The position numbers and the translations under genes are program-made. From assembly GCA_900542155.1 (NCBI GenBank), contig UQMD01000007.1:1-64000 (forward strand): DNA of 64,000 nucleotides. The letters are read 5' to 3'. A model generated the notes under the pieces. That model saw only the letters and a list, made by a program, of their open reading frames with translations, did not search any database and was not told where the DNA came from. Below are positions 20,912-31,635 of the stretch, in pieces. Position 1 is the first letter of the stretch. The number at the start of each line of letters is the position of its first letter. Source of the stretch: an uncultured Collinsella sp. (GTDB lineage: Bacteria; Actinomycetota; Coriobacteriia; Coriobacteriales; Coriobacteriaceae).

Positions 20912-22270
20912 ATGCTCGATACTACCACCTTCGTCGGCCTCGACGTCCACGCCCGCTCGATAAAGGCCGTCTCCCTCGACGTCATGACCGGGGAGGTGCG
21001 CGCCGCGACCTTCGGCTACGACGCCGGCGCCGTCGCGGAGTGGGTCCGCTCCGTGGACCCCGGGGCCAGGTGCGTGTACGAGTCCGGGGTCACGGGCTTC
21101 GACCTGCAGAAGAGGCTCTCCGGCCTGGGGGTCGACTGCGTGGTCGGCGCCGTCTCGAAGATGATCAAGCCCAGCGCGGACAGGCGCAGGAAGAACGACC
21201 GCAACGACGCCGAGTTCCTCGCCCGCATGCTGTCGGTCGGCAACGTGGTCGAGGTGTGGGTCCCCGACGACGAGTGCGAGGCCGCCCGCGACCTGACCAG
21301 GGCGCTCGAGGACGCGAGGGACGACCTCTCGCGCTCGAAGCAGCGGCTCTCCAAGTTCCTGCTAAGGCACGGGCTCGTCTTCGACGAGAGGACGCCCACC
21401 GGCCGCAGGAAGGGCAACTGGACCCGGGCGCACTGGTCCTGGATCGAGTCGATTAGGTTCGCGGAGGGGGCCGACAACGACGCGCTCGCCTACTACGTCG
21501 ACGCGGTCAGGCGGGCGGCGGAGGAGAAGGCGAGGCTCGAGGGGCTCGTCGAGGCCGAGGCCCGCAAGCCCAGGTGGCGGAAGAGGGTCGACTCCCTGCG
21601 CTGCCTCAAGGGCGTCGACACCGCTTCCGCCGCCGACCTCGTGTTCGAGGCCGGCGAGTTCTCCAGGTTCAGGAACGCCCGCTCGTTCGCCGCGTGGGTC
21701 GGCCTGACGCCCTCCGAGCACTCCAGCGGGGAGAGCGACCGCAGGGGCGCGATCACCAAGGCCGGCAACAAGCACCTGAGGAAGACGCTGGTCGAGGCCG
21801 CGTGGCACTACCTGACGTGCTCCGGGCGGCCGAAGGACCTCGCCAGGGGCCAGGCCCCGGACCGGGGCGCCCGGAGGCATGCCGCCAAGGGCGTGCGGAG
21901 GCTGGTCGAGAGGCGGGAGGCGCTGCTCGCGCGCGGGGTGCACGGCAACAAAGCGAACGTCGCCACGGCGCGCGAGCTCGCCTGCTGGGTGTGGGCGGTC
22001 GGCCTCATGGCCGAGGAGGCATAGGGGGCGGTCCCCCGAACATAAGCCAGTCACCCCGGAAGCGGTTCGATCCGAAGCCGTTGAGGCGAACCTCAGGTCC
22101 CTTTTCTGCGAGCGCCCAGGGCGCCACACGCGTGCACAGACTGTCGGTTCGACGTAGAAGCCTCAGCCGTAGCAACGGATTGCCCAGCGAGAGATCGCCA
22201 CGGGCGGATATTAAACTGCAAAGACGAGCGTCGGTAAGACACGCCGAGGTCGCCGCGGACGGGTTGATAT
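20700..22270 (+). mobile_element. IS110-family insertion sequence (ends estimated)
   Basis: One DEDD transposase gene is flanked by about 200 bases of non-coding DNA on the left and 250 on the right. IS110 elements lack terminal inverted repeats and make no large target duplication, so the ends given are estimates. The element separates PFOR from the ferredoxin gene. Its GC content and codon use are more extreme than those of its neighbours. Confidence 0.6.
20912..22024 (+). CDS. IS110-family DEDD transposase
   Basis: A 370-residue IS110 recombinase. The N-terminal RuvC-like DEDD domain shows FVGLDVHARS (first Asp), VYESG (Glu) and NDRNDAEFLAR (Asp pair). The C-terminal Transposase_20 domain has the serine-containing motif GLTPSEHSSGES followed by ITKAGNKHLRKTLVEAAW. 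It appears intact. The start at 20912 is used because GGAAGGGG precedes it and overlaps the earlier ATG at 20897. The EHSSG...TKAGN wording is more like the IS110 than the IS1111 subgroup; in IS110 the guide RNA is expected upstream of the gene. Confidence 0.92.
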   Translation: MLDTTTFVGLDVHARSIKAVSLDVMTGEVRAATFGYDAGAVAEWVRSVDPGARCVYESGVTGFDLQKRLSGLGVDCVVGAVSKMIKPSADRRRKNDRNDAEFLARMLSVGNVVEVWVPDDECEAARDLTRALEDARDDLSRSKQRLSKFLLRHGLVFDERTPTGRRKGNWTRAHWSWIESIRFAEGADNDALAYYVDAVRRAAEEKARLEGLVEAEARKPRWRKRVDSLRCLKGVDTASAADLVFEAGEFSRFRNARSFAAWVGLTPSEHSSGESDRRGAITKAGNKHLRKTLVEAAWHYLTCSGRPKDLARGQAPDRGARRHAAKGVRRLVERREALLARGVHGNKANVATARELACWVWAVGLMAEEA

Positions 22271-22342
22271 AGGGAGAGGGCCTGACCCCATATCGTTGGG
22301 GCCAGGCCCGATTTTGCCTCTTGACAATGTCCTGCTCATATT
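22025..22342. other. IS110 right flank
   Basis: No gene is seen. The region is likely the non-coding right end of the IS followed by host DNA. A terminator-like hairpin at 22278-22314 (GGGCCTGACCCC paired with GGGGCCAGGCCC, then GATTTT) is the only clear structure. Confidence 0.5.
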
Positions 22343-22384
22343 AAAAAGGAGGCCTCCGCGGCGATGCGGAAGCCTCCTTTTTTG
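22343..22384. terminator. Bidirectional terminator near ferredoxin
   Basis: The stem AAAAAGGAGGC-CTCCGC / GCGGA-AGCCTCCTTTTTT is flanked by A- and T-runs and lies just past the ferredoxin stop on the minus strand. Confidence 0.85.
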
Positions 22385-22422
22385 TGCACGGTGTACTCTT
22401 GAGTGTGCAAGTGGGGGAGTTG

Positions 22423-22608
22423 TTACTCCTCGACGATCTCGGTGATCGCGCCAGCGGGGCAAGCGTCCTGGCAAGCGCCACAGGCGACGCAGGAATCCTC
22501 GTCAGCGACGGTAGCGACGTCCTGGAGCTCCAGAACGCCAGCGGGGCAGGAGTCGACGCAAACGCCACAAGCGATGCACTCGTCGGCATCAATTACGGGA
22601 TGAGCCAT
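22423..22608 (-). CDS. 2[4Fe-4S] bacterial ferredoxin
   Basis: A 61-residue clostridial-type ferredoxin with two CxxCxxCxxxCP motifs (CIACGVCVDSCP and CVACGACQDACP) and an acidic C-terminus, the normal length for this family. It carries low-potential electrons in the cytosol, plausibly from the PFOR encoded nearby on the same strand, though an IS now lies between them. The start at 22608 follows AGAGG eight bases upstream; the longer in-frame extension runs into the leader. The leader contains a perfect 8-bp hairpin (ACCGACGC/GCGTCGGT, 22628-22655). Confidence 0.95.
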   Translation of the reverse strand: MAHPVIDADECIACGVCVDSCPAGVLELQDVATVADEDSCVACGACQDACPAGAITEIVEE

Positions 22609-23078
22609 GGTAGTTTCCTCTCTGTTGACCGACGCTACAGGCGATGCGCGTCGGTTTGATTCGGGCAAAAACATACCACGGGAGCGACCGTTTGCAATAC
22701 CCTCTGACCGGCATCTTCATACCGTTCGCCGAGTATGCCACGGCTTACTAAAAAACATGCAGGTGAGGCCGTTGAGCTGCGCAAATGTTAGCTACAGGTG
22801 ACTTTAAATATAGGGCGATTGAGCGTGTTTGCGGAAACCGCATCCCGTAATCCACGTCCAAAACGGGACACGGTTTCCGGTTGGACCGCCCGGCGGAAAC
22901 TGCGTCCCGGAATTTACGCTCAGACTGGGTCGCGCTTCCCCCGGGGTCGCTCCAAGGCCCCCTGTACGGCTTCAGGCTCACACCTCAGCCATCTCTACAT
23001 AGATCTCAATAGATTTGCCGAGAACTCATTCAGCGCATCTACCTGCGCATTTAAGAACCTAAACTCTCAGCAATAAGA
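22609..23078. other. Long spacer between ferredoxin and dnaK
   Basis: No gene is supported. The region holds the ferredoxin leader hairpin, a pair of imperfect direct repeats (separate entry) and AT-rich DNA leading into the dnaK promoter. Small open frames here have no ribosome-binding site or motifs. Confidence 0.5.
22831..22919. repeat. GCGGAAAC 27-bp direct repeats with an inverted centre
   Basis: Copies at 22831-22857 and 22893-22919 follow GCGGAAAC[CT]GC[AG]TCCCG[TG]AAT, 62 bp apart. Between them lies the reverse motif AACGGGACACGGTTTCCGG (from 22862). The trio makes alternative stem-loops; role unknown. Confidence 0.7.
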
Positions 23079-23112
23079 AATCTTATATGAATTGACTTAG
23101 ATTTTGTATATT
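23079..23112 (+). promoter_or_regulatory. dnaK promoter with HspR-type operator
   Basis: The 25-bp imperfect palindrome AATCTTATAT-N6-ACTTAGATT (23079-23103) lies just before a TATATT -10 box (23107-23112). The same 25-bp layout occurs upstream of clpB. It differs from the streptomycete HAIR consensus but has the same architecture, and an hspR gene closes the operon. Assignment to HspR is inference. Confidence 0.7.
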
Positions 23113-23213
23113 CCGGCCCATAAGGGGATACACTACATCCTGAAAGACAAGCCGAAGCGCCGCGCGACAGATCGTCGAGGCGGCGCGAACGCACAAGAGA
23201 GAGGGAATTTCTA

Positions 23214-25106
<1,893 letters not shown>

Positions 25107-25108
25107 TC

Positions 25109-25951
25109 ATGTCCGCCCGTAAAGCTCGCACGGAGGCGGCCGCCACTGGCGCCGCCCCCGTTGACTCTGAGGAGAAGGACGTGAAGATTCCCGTAGAGGC
25201 CGTTGACGATACCGTGGCCAACGAGGCCCCGGCCGCCGAGGCTGCCGAGAACCAGGTAGAGGATTCCAACAAGGAGGCGACGATGACCGAGGACGAGATG
25301 GTGGAAGCCGCTATCCGCGCCGGTGAGGAAGCCGCCGACAACGACTTTAAGCTCAAGTTCGAGCAGGCCCAAAAGGAGCTTGCCGACGTGCGCAACGAGC
25401 TCGATGCTGCGGCAGAGGCTCAGAAGGCCGCCGAGGACAAGGCAAAGGACGCCACCGAGCGTACCGCCCGTCTGCAGGCCGACTGGGAGAACTTCCGTCG
25501 CCGCACCGCCAATGAGCGTATCGCCGAGCGCGAGCGCGCGACCGAGAAGCTTGTCACCGCGCTGTTGCCGGTGATTGACGATATCGAGCGCGCGATCGAC
25601 CATGCCCGCAGCCAAGAGCTTTCCGACGACTTTAAGCAGTTCGTCGATGGCGTCGATGCGGTGCATGCCAAGCTGCTTGATGTGTTTGCGCACGAGGGCG
25701 TTGAGCCCATCGACCCCAAGGGCGAGGCGTTCGATCCGCTCGAGCACCAGGCTGTGGGTCGCGTCGAGGACGCATCGCAGTACGACGAGACCGTCAACGA
25801 CGTGTACCAGAAGGGCTACCGCATGGCGGATCGCATCCTGCGTTCCGCGATGGTGACGGTGACCTACGGTGGCGAGAAGCGCCCCGCACCGGAGCCCGAA
25901 GCGGCGCCCGAGGATGCTGCGGCCGATACGGCCGAGAGCACCGAGGAGTAA
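25109..25951 (+). CDS. grpE: Nucleotide exchange factor GrpE
   Basis: A 280-residue GrpE, longer than usual because of an N-terminal acidic, Ala/Glu-rich extension of about 75 residues and an acidic C-terminal tail. The core has the long coiled-coil helix (residues about 85-150, ending in WENFRRRTANER) and the beta-wing with the motif VYQKGYRMADRILRSAMVTV. It drives ADP release from DnaK. It starts 2 bases after the dnaK stop, with GAGGAC inside the dnaK end serving as ribosome-binding site. A later ATG at 25283 could give a shorter form but lacks support. Confidence 0.96.
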   Translation: MSARKARTEAAATGAAPVDSEEKDVKIPVEAVDDTVANEAPAAEAAENQVEDSNKEATMTEDEMVEAAIRAGEEAADNDFKLKFEQAQKELADVRNELDAAAEAQKAAEDKAKDATERTARLQADWENFRRRTANERIAERERATEKLVTALLPVIDDIERAIDHARSQELSDDFKQFVDGVDAVHAKLLDVFAHEGVEPIDPKGEAFDPLEHQAVGRVEDASQYDETVNDVYQKGYRMADRILRSAMVTVTYGGEKRPAPEPEAAPEDAAADTAESTEE

Positions 25952-25956
25952 TTGAG

Positions 25957-25988
25957 AAGGGCCCCGGGGCAACACCCGGGGCCCTTTC
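25957..25988 (+). terminator. Internal terminator between grpE and dnaJ
   Basis: A 12-bp stem AAGGGCCCCGGG / CCCGGGGCCCTT is followed by TTCTGG. The T-run is short, so partial read-through is likely. It would lower dnaJ-hspR expression relative to dnaK-grpE. Confidence 0.65.
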
Positions 25989-26058
25989 TGGCCTAGTGCC
26001 ATATGAAAGCATGAGCCGCCGCCCGCTGGGCGGCGGATGAAACAGGAGAGGAGCTACG

Positions 26059-27024
26059 ATGGCTGCAGGCAAAACCTTCTATGACATCCTGGGCGTATCC
26101 AAGAGCGCCTCCGACAAAGAGATCAAGAGCGCGTTTCGCAAGCTCGCGCAAAAATATCACCCCGATGCCGGCGGCGACGAGGCCAAGTTCAAGGAGATCA
26201 GCGAGGCCTACGAGACGCTTTCGGACGAGAAGAAGCGCAAAGAGTACGACCAGATGCTCATGTTTGGCGGCATGCCGGGCGCGGGCGGCGCGTATGGCGG
26301 CGGCTACGGTGCCGGCGCGGGCGCCAGCGGCTGGGGCGATATCTTCGACAGCATCTTTAGCGGCAACGGCGCCTGGGGTAGCGATTGGGGCTCGGGCTTT
26401 GCCGGGGCTGCGGGCGCTGCCGGTGCCGGCGCGGGTCGCAGCCGTGCTCGCAAGGGCGGCGACCTATCGCTGACCGTCGATGTGACGGCCGAGGACGCGT
26501 TTCGCGGCGTGACGCACAAGGTCACCTATCGCATTCCCTCGACAGGCGAGCAGCAGACCATCACGGTCTCGGTGCCCGCGGGCGCGGTCGACGGCGGCAA
26601 GCTACGCTACAAGCGTCGCGGCGAGTATGGCGTTGCGGGTGGCGAGCGCGGCGACCTGGTCGTGACCACGCATGTGGAGGAGCACCCGCTGTTTAAGCGC
26701 AAAGGCGCCGACGTGACCATGGAGGTACCGGTCTCGGTCTACGAGGCGGCGCTCGGCTGCACGGTGGACGTGCCTACGCCCGGCGGTGCGACGGTCCGTT
26801 TGAAAGTGCCCGCGGGTACCCAGACGGGCAAGAAGTTCCGCTTTAAGGAGATGGGAGCGCCCGACGTTAAGCACCGTGGCCGTACGGGCGCGCTGCTCGT
26901 CGAGATCAAGGTGCAGGTCCCCACGAACCTATCCGATGACGAGCGCGATGCCATGACCAAGCTGCGCGAGGCCGACACGCGCGACTATCGCGAGAAGGTC
27001 AACCGTTACAAGGCGACGTACTAG
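26059..27024 (+). CDS. DnaJ-family co-chaperone without zinc finger (CbpA type)
   Basis: A 321-residue type II J-protein. The J domain (1-68) has HPD at 34-36. A Gly/Ala/Tyr-rich linker (about 72-135) follows, then the two C-terminal beta-barrel domains (about 137-310). The cysteine-rich zinc domain of classical DnaJ is absent, so it resembles CbpA or DnaJ2. It stimulates DnaK ATPase and delivers substrates. It is third in the heat-shock operon, 107 bp after grpE and separated by a hairpin. Confidence 0.93.
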   Translation: MAAGKTFYDILGVSKSASDKEIKSAFRKLAQKYHPDAGGDEAKFKEISEAYETLSDEKKRKEYDQMLMFGGMPGAGGAYGGGYGAGAGASGWGDIFDSIFSGNGAWGSDWGSGFAGAAGAAGAGAGRSRARKGGDLSLTVDVTAEDAFRGVTHKVTYRIPSTGEQQTITVSVPAGAVDGGKLRYKRRGEYGVAGGERGDLVVTTHVEEHPLFKRKGADVTMEVPVSVYEAALGCTVDVPTPGGATVRLKVPAGTQTGKKFRFKEMGAPDVKHRGRTGALLVEIKVQVPTNLSDDERDAMTKLREADTRDYREKVNRYKATY

Positions 27025-27096
27025 GGCGGTCGTGGCGCACGCCCGCGCCCGCGGGCTTATGATGGACGATAACGAGACGGAAAGGGGTCAGGTAGC

Positions 27097-27513
27097 ATGG
27101 CCGAGGACAATAGGAACAAACCGCTGTACATGATCAGCGTGGCGGCCGAGCTGACCGGCATGCACCCGCAGACTCTGCGCGTCTACGAGTCCAAGGGCCT
27201 GGTGAATCCTCAGCGCTCGGGCGGTAATACGCGCCTGTATTCGCGTGCCGATATCGAGCGCCTGGAACTCATCAATCAACTGACCGACGAGGGCATCAAC
27301 CTTGCCGGTGTGGTGCGTATCCTCGATATGAAGGAGCGCGCCGAGGAACGCGAGCGCGAGAACGAGAAGCTCCGTGCCCGCGTACGCCAACTCGAGGATG
27401 AGCTGCACGAGTACAAGATGCAGAAGAAGATCACCGCCCTTGCCCCGCGCGACGGCTCGGTTAACCCCGAGCAAGTCATGCGCAAGCTACTGGGCGCCGG
27501 CGGAGACCTATAG
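27097..27513 (+). CDS. hspR: MerR-family heat-shock repressor HspR
   Basis: A 138-residue MerR-type regulator. The winged-helix domain (about 10-78) contains MHPQTLRVYESKGLVNPQRSGG-style wording typical of HspR, followed by a coiled-coil dimerisation helix (about 85-120). In actinobacteria HspR, with DnaK as co-repressor, silences dnaK and clpB by binding HAIR palindromes. Its place as last gene of the dnaK operon and the shared palindromes before dnaK and clpB fit autoregulation. No cysteine or metal sites of metal-sensing MerR proteins are present. Confidence 0.93.
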   Translation: MAEDNRNKPLYMISVAAELTGMHPQTLRVYESKGLVNPQRSGGNTRLYSRADIERLELINQLTDEGINLAGVVRILDMKERAEERERENEKLRARVRQLEDELHEYKMQKKITALAPRDGSVNPEQVMRKLLGAGGDL

Positions 27514-27540
27514 TTACGCGGTTTTACCAAACCGCGTAAC
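27513..27540 (+). terminator. Hairpin after hspR
   Basis: A perfect 12-bp stem (GTTACGCGGTTT / AAACCGCGTAAC) overlaps the end of the hspR stop codon. No T-run follows, so termination is plausible but not certain. Confidence 0.6.
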
Positions 27541-27899
27541 GGCTCGACGCTGCAAGCCCGCCAGAGCGGCAATCTGACGTTCAATCGTCGGTCGCGTACC
27601 GAAGTACGCTTCCCTCCTCTTTCACGTCACCTTGCTCGCTCTGGTGGGCTTTCGCTGTCCGCGCCAAAACATCGGCGTTGCCGGAGTGCGGCACGGTAGT
27701 CATTGGGGACGTTCTTAAATGACTAGTCGAAAGGGACGCTCTTGCACAAAATCTGCCGGCCCACGCTGGGCTCGTCCTTTACTTTACTGAGATAAAGTGA
27801 ACGTGCAGATTCGTAACCCACTCGCAACCGTTCTATGGCACGATATTGAACGAATGTATGCTATGCGCCCAAATCGTTTTGGGCAGAGTGGGAGACAGT
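27541..27899. other. Spacer between hspR and hydratase
   Basis: No gene is seen. It contains a small hairpin (GCGTACCGAAGTACGC near 27594), a decayed copy of the GGGGACGTTCTT palindrome (separate entry), and a palindrome ACTTTACTGAGATAAAGT near 27780-27797 that could be an operator of the hydratase gene. Confidence 0.45.
27697..27745. repeat. GGGGACGTTCTT palindrome, copy 2 (decayed)
   Basis: The left arm and centre are well kept (TCATTGGGGACGTTCTTAA, then GACTAGTC), but the right arm is degraded to GAAAGGGACGCTCTTG. Unlike the other copies it is not attached to a stop codon. Confidence 0.7.
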
Positions 27900-30200
27900 A
27901 TGGTCAAGCTGTACGAGGACGGCATCTACCTGCGCGGCGGCAGCGAGGTTGTGCCTGCGGCCGAGGCTGCCGAGCGCGGTATTACGCAGACGCCCGAGGA
28001 TGCCAAGCGCGGCACCATCGCGTATTCGATCCTCCAGGCACACAATACGTCCGGAGATCCCGAGGCACTCAAGATTCGCTTCGACGCCATGGCGAGCCAC
28101 GACATCACCTTTGTCGGCATCATCCAGACGGCGCGCGCCTCGGGCATGGAGCAGTTCCCGCTGCCTTACGTGCTCACCAACTGCCATAATTCGCTGTGCG
28201 CCGTGGGCGGCACCATCAACGAGGACGACCACGTCTTTGGCCTCTCGGCCGCAAAGAAGTACGGTGGCATCTTCGTTCCGCCGCATATCGCCGTTATCCA
28301 CTCCTTTATGCGTGAGAACTTCGCGGGCTGCGGCAAGATGATCCTGGGTTCCGACTCGCACACCCGCTACGGCGCTCTGGGCACTATGGCCGTGGGCGAG
28401 GGCGGCGGCGAGCTGGCCAAGCAGCTGCTGCGCGACACCTACGACGTCGCCTATCCCGGCGTCGTGGCCATCTACCTCACGGGCGCCCCGCGTCCCGGCG
28501 TCGGCCCGCACGACGTGGCGCTTGCCATCATCCGCGCCGTCTTTGCCAAGGGCTACGTTAAGAACAAGGTCATGGAGTTCGTGGGCCCCGGCATCGCGAG
28601 CATGACGACCGACTACCGCAACGGCGTCGACGTCATGACCACCGAGACTACCTGCCTGTCGAGCATCTGGGCAACCGACGAGGACACGCACGCGTTTTTG
28701 ACCATGCACGGCCGCGGCGACGACTACCGCGAGCTCAAGCCCGCCGATGTCGCCTACTACGACGGCTGCGTCGAGGTCGACCTGTCGGGCATCAAGCCCA
28801 TGATCGCGCTGCCGTTCCATCCTTCCAACGGCTTTGAGATCGACGAGCTCAATGAGAACCTCGAGGACATCCTTCACGAGGTGGAGCTCGAGGCCGCCAA
28901 GATCGGCGAGGGTAAGACGCACTTTAGCCTGCTCGACAAGATCGTCGACGGCAAGCTGCACGTGCAGCAGGGTGTTATCGCCGGCTGCTCGGGCGGCAAC
29001 TACGACTCTGTGGTCCAGGCTGCCCGCGTGCTCAAGGGCGCCAACACCGGCTGCGGCGAGTTCTCGCTGTCGGTCTATCCCACGAGCCAGCCCGTGGCGC
29101 TCGAGCTTACACGCCGCGGCTATATCTACGACCTTATGGAGGCCGGCGCGATCGTGCGCACGGCGTTCTGCGGCCCGTGCTTCGGTGCCGGTGACACGCC
29201 CGCCAACAATGGCCTGTCCATCCGCCACACCACGCGCAACTTCCCCAACCGCGAGGGCTCCAAGCCGGGCAATGGCCAGCTGAGCGCCGTGGCCCTGATG
29301 GACGCCCGCTCCATTGCGGCGACGGCTGCCAACGGCGGCGTTCTGACGCCGGCGACCGACCTGCCCGAGGAGACTTGGGACGAGGCCTGCGAGTACACCT
29401 TCGACGACGCTCCCTACAAGAAGCGCGTGTACTGGGGCTTTGGCAAGGCCGAGCCGGCAGACGAGCTGGTCGAGGGTCCCAACATCAAGCCGTGGCCCGC
29501 GATGGAGCCGCTCGGCGACGACATCCTGCTTAAGGTGTGCTCCAAGATCATGGACCCGGTCACCACGACCGACGAGCTCATTCCCTCGGGCGAGACGAGT
29601 TCTTTCCGCTCCAACCCGCTGGGTCTGGCCGAGTTTACGCTGAGCCGCCGCGACCCGGCCTACGTGGGCCGCTCCAAGGAAGTCGACGCCGTGGAGAAGC
29701 GCCGCGTCGCCGGCGAGTCCGCGGGAGACCTGGCGGCGCTCGATGCCGAGCTTGCCGGTGTGTTTGAGGCACTGGCCGGCGCGGACGTCGCGGCCGATGC
29801 CAAGGCGACCGAGTTTGGCTCCATGATCTATGCCAAGAAGCCCGGTGACGGTTCTGCCCGCGAGCAGGCCGCGAGCTGCCAGCGCGTGATTGGCGGCTTG
29901 GCCAACATCGTTCACGAGTACGCCACCAAGCGCTATCGCTCCAACGTCATGAACTGGGGTATGGTGCCCTTCCAGATGGAGGCCGAACCCAACTTTGAGG
30001 TGGGCGACTACGTCTTTGTGCCGGGTATCCGCGCCACGCTCGATGGCGACCTGAAGAACATCGCCGCCTATGTGGTGCGCGCCGACGGTGTGGTCGAGCA
30101 GATTGAGCTCTATATTGCCGATATGACGGCCGAGGAGCGTGCCATCGTCAAGGCCGGCTGCCTGATCAACTACAACAAGTTCAAGACCGCTGCCGAGTAA
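27900..30200 (+). CDS. Aconitase-family hydratase (YbhJ-like)
   Basis: A 766-residue member of the aconitase/3-isopropylmalate dehydratase superfamily. Cluster-ligand cysteines appear in VIAGCSGG (about 362) and [10 protein letters not shown] (about 423 and 426), and [11 protein letters not shown] matches the substrate-binding region. The C-terminal swivel domain follows in the same chain. Such hydratases add or remove water on citrate-like acids; the exact substrate is unknown for this YbhJ-type branch. ATG at 27900 is chosen for GGGAG five bases upstream and alignment of the N-terminus; the open frame runs 18 codons further up. It is followed by a large hairpin. Confidence 0.85.
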   Translation: MVKLYEDGIYLRGGSEVVPAAEAAERGITQTPEDAKRGTIAYSILQAHNTSGDPEALKIRFDAMASHDITFVGIIQTARASGMEQFPLPYVLTNCHNSLCAVGGTINEDDHVFGLSAAKKYGGIFVPPHIAVIHSFMRENFAGCGKMILGSDSHTRYGALGTMAVGEGGGELAKQLLRDTYDVAYPGVVAIYLTGAPRPGVGPHDVALAIIRAVFAKGYVKNKVMEFVGPGIASMTTDYRNGVDVMTTETTCLSSIWATDEDTHAFLTMHGRGDDYRELKPADVAYYDGCVEVDLSGIKPMIALPFHPSNGFEIDELNENLEDILHEVELEAAKIGEGKTHFSLLDKIVDGKLHVQQGVIAGCSGGNYDSVVQAARVLKGANTGCGEFSLSVYPTSQPVALELTRRGYIYDLMEAGAIVRTAFCGPCFGAGDTPANNGLSIRHTTRNFPNREGSKPGNGQLSAVALMDARSIAATAANGGVLTPATDLPEETWDEACEYTFDDAPYKKRVYWGFGKAEPADELVEGPNIKPWPAMEPLGDDILLKVCSKIMDPVTTTDELIPSGETSSFRSNPLGLAEFTLSRRDPAYVGRSKEVDAVEKRRVAGESAGDLAALDAELAGVFEALAGADVAADAKATEFGSMIYAKKPGDGSAREQAASCQRVIGGLANIVHEYATKRYRSNVMNWGMVPFQMEAEPNFEVGDYVFVPGIRATLDGDLKNIAAYVVRADGVVEQIELYIADMTAEERAIVKAGCLINYNKFKTAAE

Positions 30201-30211
30201 CGCTGCTGTAC

Positions 30212-30283
30212 GCCCCGGCCACACCTTTCCCTCGTGCTCACGCGCTTCGCGAGGGTCGCCCGAGGGAAAGGTATGGCCGGGGC
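30212..30283. terminator. Long hairpin after hydratase
   Basis: Arms of about 22 nt (GCCCCGGCCAcACCTTTCCC with its complement at 30262-30283) begin 11 bases after the stop. The loop region holds a smaller CTCG...CGAG pairing. It is longer than a standard terminator and has no T-run. Confidence 0.6.
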
Positions 30284-30332
30284 TACCGCGACGTTCTCGT
30301 TGGGTCTTGAGGGACGCTAATAAATAGACTTG

Positions 30333-30409
30333 CTTGATGCCGCCTCTTTTTATTGGGGCGGCTTCTTTTTGGACCACCACAAAGGTGCCTGCCCCCTTTG
30401 TGGTGGTCC
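30333..30409 (+). repeat. Direct repeat with CCACCACAAAGG hairpin, copy 1
   Basis: The unit starts CTTGATGCCGCCTCTT, contains a GCCGCC...GGCGGC stem followed by TTCTTTTT (terminator-like), and ends in a perfect 15-bp hairpin GGACCACCACAAAGG / CCTTTGTGGTGGTCC (30371-30409). A diverged second copy lies at 31468-31546 in the same orientation. A degenerate remnant of the hairpin is near 30655-30695. Confidence 0.8.
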
Positions 30410-30414
30410 CGTTT

Positions 30415-30630
30415 GTCTCGATCTGTAACAGCTGGGCTATTAAAAGCGTGCCTGCTGTTACAGATTAAGATTTTGGACGAGGCTCCGCGGTTCATCTCGA
30501 TCTGTAACATCTGGGCCCCTATTTGCCGAGTAATTGTTACAGATTGAGACAAACGGTTGCCGCCGATCACTTCATCTCAATCTGTAACACCTGGGACCGA
30601 AAAGGGCCGCTAGATGTTACAGATCAAGAC
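30415..30630. repeat. Cluster of three ATCTGTAACA hairpins
   Basis: Hairpins lie at 30415-30470, 30495-30549 and 30575-30630. Each has 15-bp arms, consensus TCTC[GA]ATCTGTAACA and TGTTACAGAT[TC][AG]AGA, with loops of about 21-26 nt that differ. Two more copies are at 32361 and 32440. The loops do not share sequence, while arms are kept. Confidence 0.88.
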
Positions 30631-30678
30631 AGTGGAACATCGGAGCCGAAAACCATCACAAAGGTGCCCGGTGACACC

Positions 30679-31326
30679 CTATTTCGATGGGGTCCAGGTT
30701 ATTTCATCGTCAAATAGCCAAGTGCGTGCCGAGCCACTGTTGCGCGCTGTCCGCGGATCGGGCTCGCAGGTTTGTTCGTAGGCATCCTCGGTACACCGAT
30801 CCATAAAATCGACGACTGCCGTCTGGTCGTCTTCCATGACGTAGATTACGTCGCCATCCGAGATGTAGACCCCCGGTCCTTCATTGTCCACGCAGCCGGG
30901 GTCGTATGAGACGTTGCACAATCTGCTCCCGTTTGCCGCATCGAGCTCAAGGGTCGAATAATACCCGCCATTCATTTGGCTATTCTTGGCTCGATATATT
31001 ACGGCGCCGTACCACCGCTTAAACGTCTTGCCTTTGAGTAAACTGGTTGCCTTGCCGATAAGTTGCTCATTTTTGGTGTAGCGCCTGGCCCCAAGTTCGA
31101 TACGGGGATAGTTGCTGACCCCAAGCGCTGCGGGCGTACCGTCAAAATCGACGGTGATCGAATCGGGTTTGACGATATCGGTGAGGACCTCGATGGGATA
31201 GCTTACGGTCTCAACCGCCGCCTGCGTCGCAGAGGCGGGGAGAAATGCGAGATAGATAATTCCTACGCCGACTGAGGTAATCGCAAACGCTAAGACGAGC
31301 AGGCCGATATAGGTGGAGCGTTTCAC
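30679..31326 (-). CDS. Anchored extracytoplasmic protein, paralogue A
   Basis: A 215-residue protein with an N-terminal signal-anchor helix (about residues 5-28) and a globular extracytoplasmic domain that I cannot assign. It is closely related to the protein at 31636-32307, which is transcribed divergently. Shared blocks include LLKGKTFKRWY, LCDVSYDPG-like, EGPG[VI]YI.DGDV.YVME and NSGSARTWLF near the C-terminus. A GTG start at 31326 is chosen because GAGGT lies eight bases upstream in both paralogues. The gene is flanked by direct repeats and hairpins, suggesting a duplicated cassette. Confidence 0.65.
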   Translation of the reverse strand: MKRSTYIGLLVLAFAITSVGVGIIYLAFLPASATQAAVETVSYPIEVLTDIVKPDSITVDFDGTPAALGVSNYPRIELGARRYTKNEQLIGKATSLLKGKTFKRWYGAVIYRAKNSQMNGGYYSTLELDAANGSRLCNVSYDPGCVDNEGPGVYISDGDVIYVMEDDQTAVVDFMDRCTEDAYEQTCEPDPRTARNSGSARTWLFDDEITWTPSK

Positions 31327-31635
31327 GGCGGGTACCTCGCAAACAGTATGCATTCATTAATATAAGTGATACCAGCTTACGACAATATTCAAAAGAAAGC
31401 GACCGCCCGGAATGAGGGGGCTGAAAGGCCCCATTGGGCTTCGATTTGGGGTCGCCAAACGTAGGCTGGGCTTGATGCCGCCTCTTATAATTGGGGCTGA
31501 TTCTTCTCTGGACCACCACAAAGGTGCCTGTCCCCTTTGTGGTGGTGAGGAGCGCGCGGCTTCTTTTGGTAATAGTGCTGGCTGGCGATATCATTAGTGC
31601 AGGTAGCGAAGGTTTGCGTTGCGAGGTGCTTTGCT
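31327..31635. other. Divergent promoter region of the paralogue pair
   Basis: The 309 bases hold the start regions of both paralogues and one copy of the CCACCACAAAGG direct repeat. A TATATT box on the minus strand at 31359-31364 is a possible -10 for paralogue A. No further gene is seen. Confidence 0.5.
31468..31546 (+). repeat. Direct repeat with CCACCACAAAGG hairpin, copy 2
   Basis: It repeats the unit at 30333-30409 in the same orientation, 1.1 kb away, with the hairpin ACCACCACAAAGG / CCTTTGTGGTGGT at 31512-31546. The two copies bracket paralogue A. Confidence 0.8.

Noticed and set aside
22831..22919. Riboswitch before dnaK
   Set aside because: The repeats lie about 300 bases before the dnaK start and upstream of its promoter, so they are not in the dnaK leader.
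27861..30380. 839-codon open frame on the minus strand
   Set aside because: Antisense of the hydratase; the real strand has cluster cysteines and full-length homology to the aconitase superfamily.
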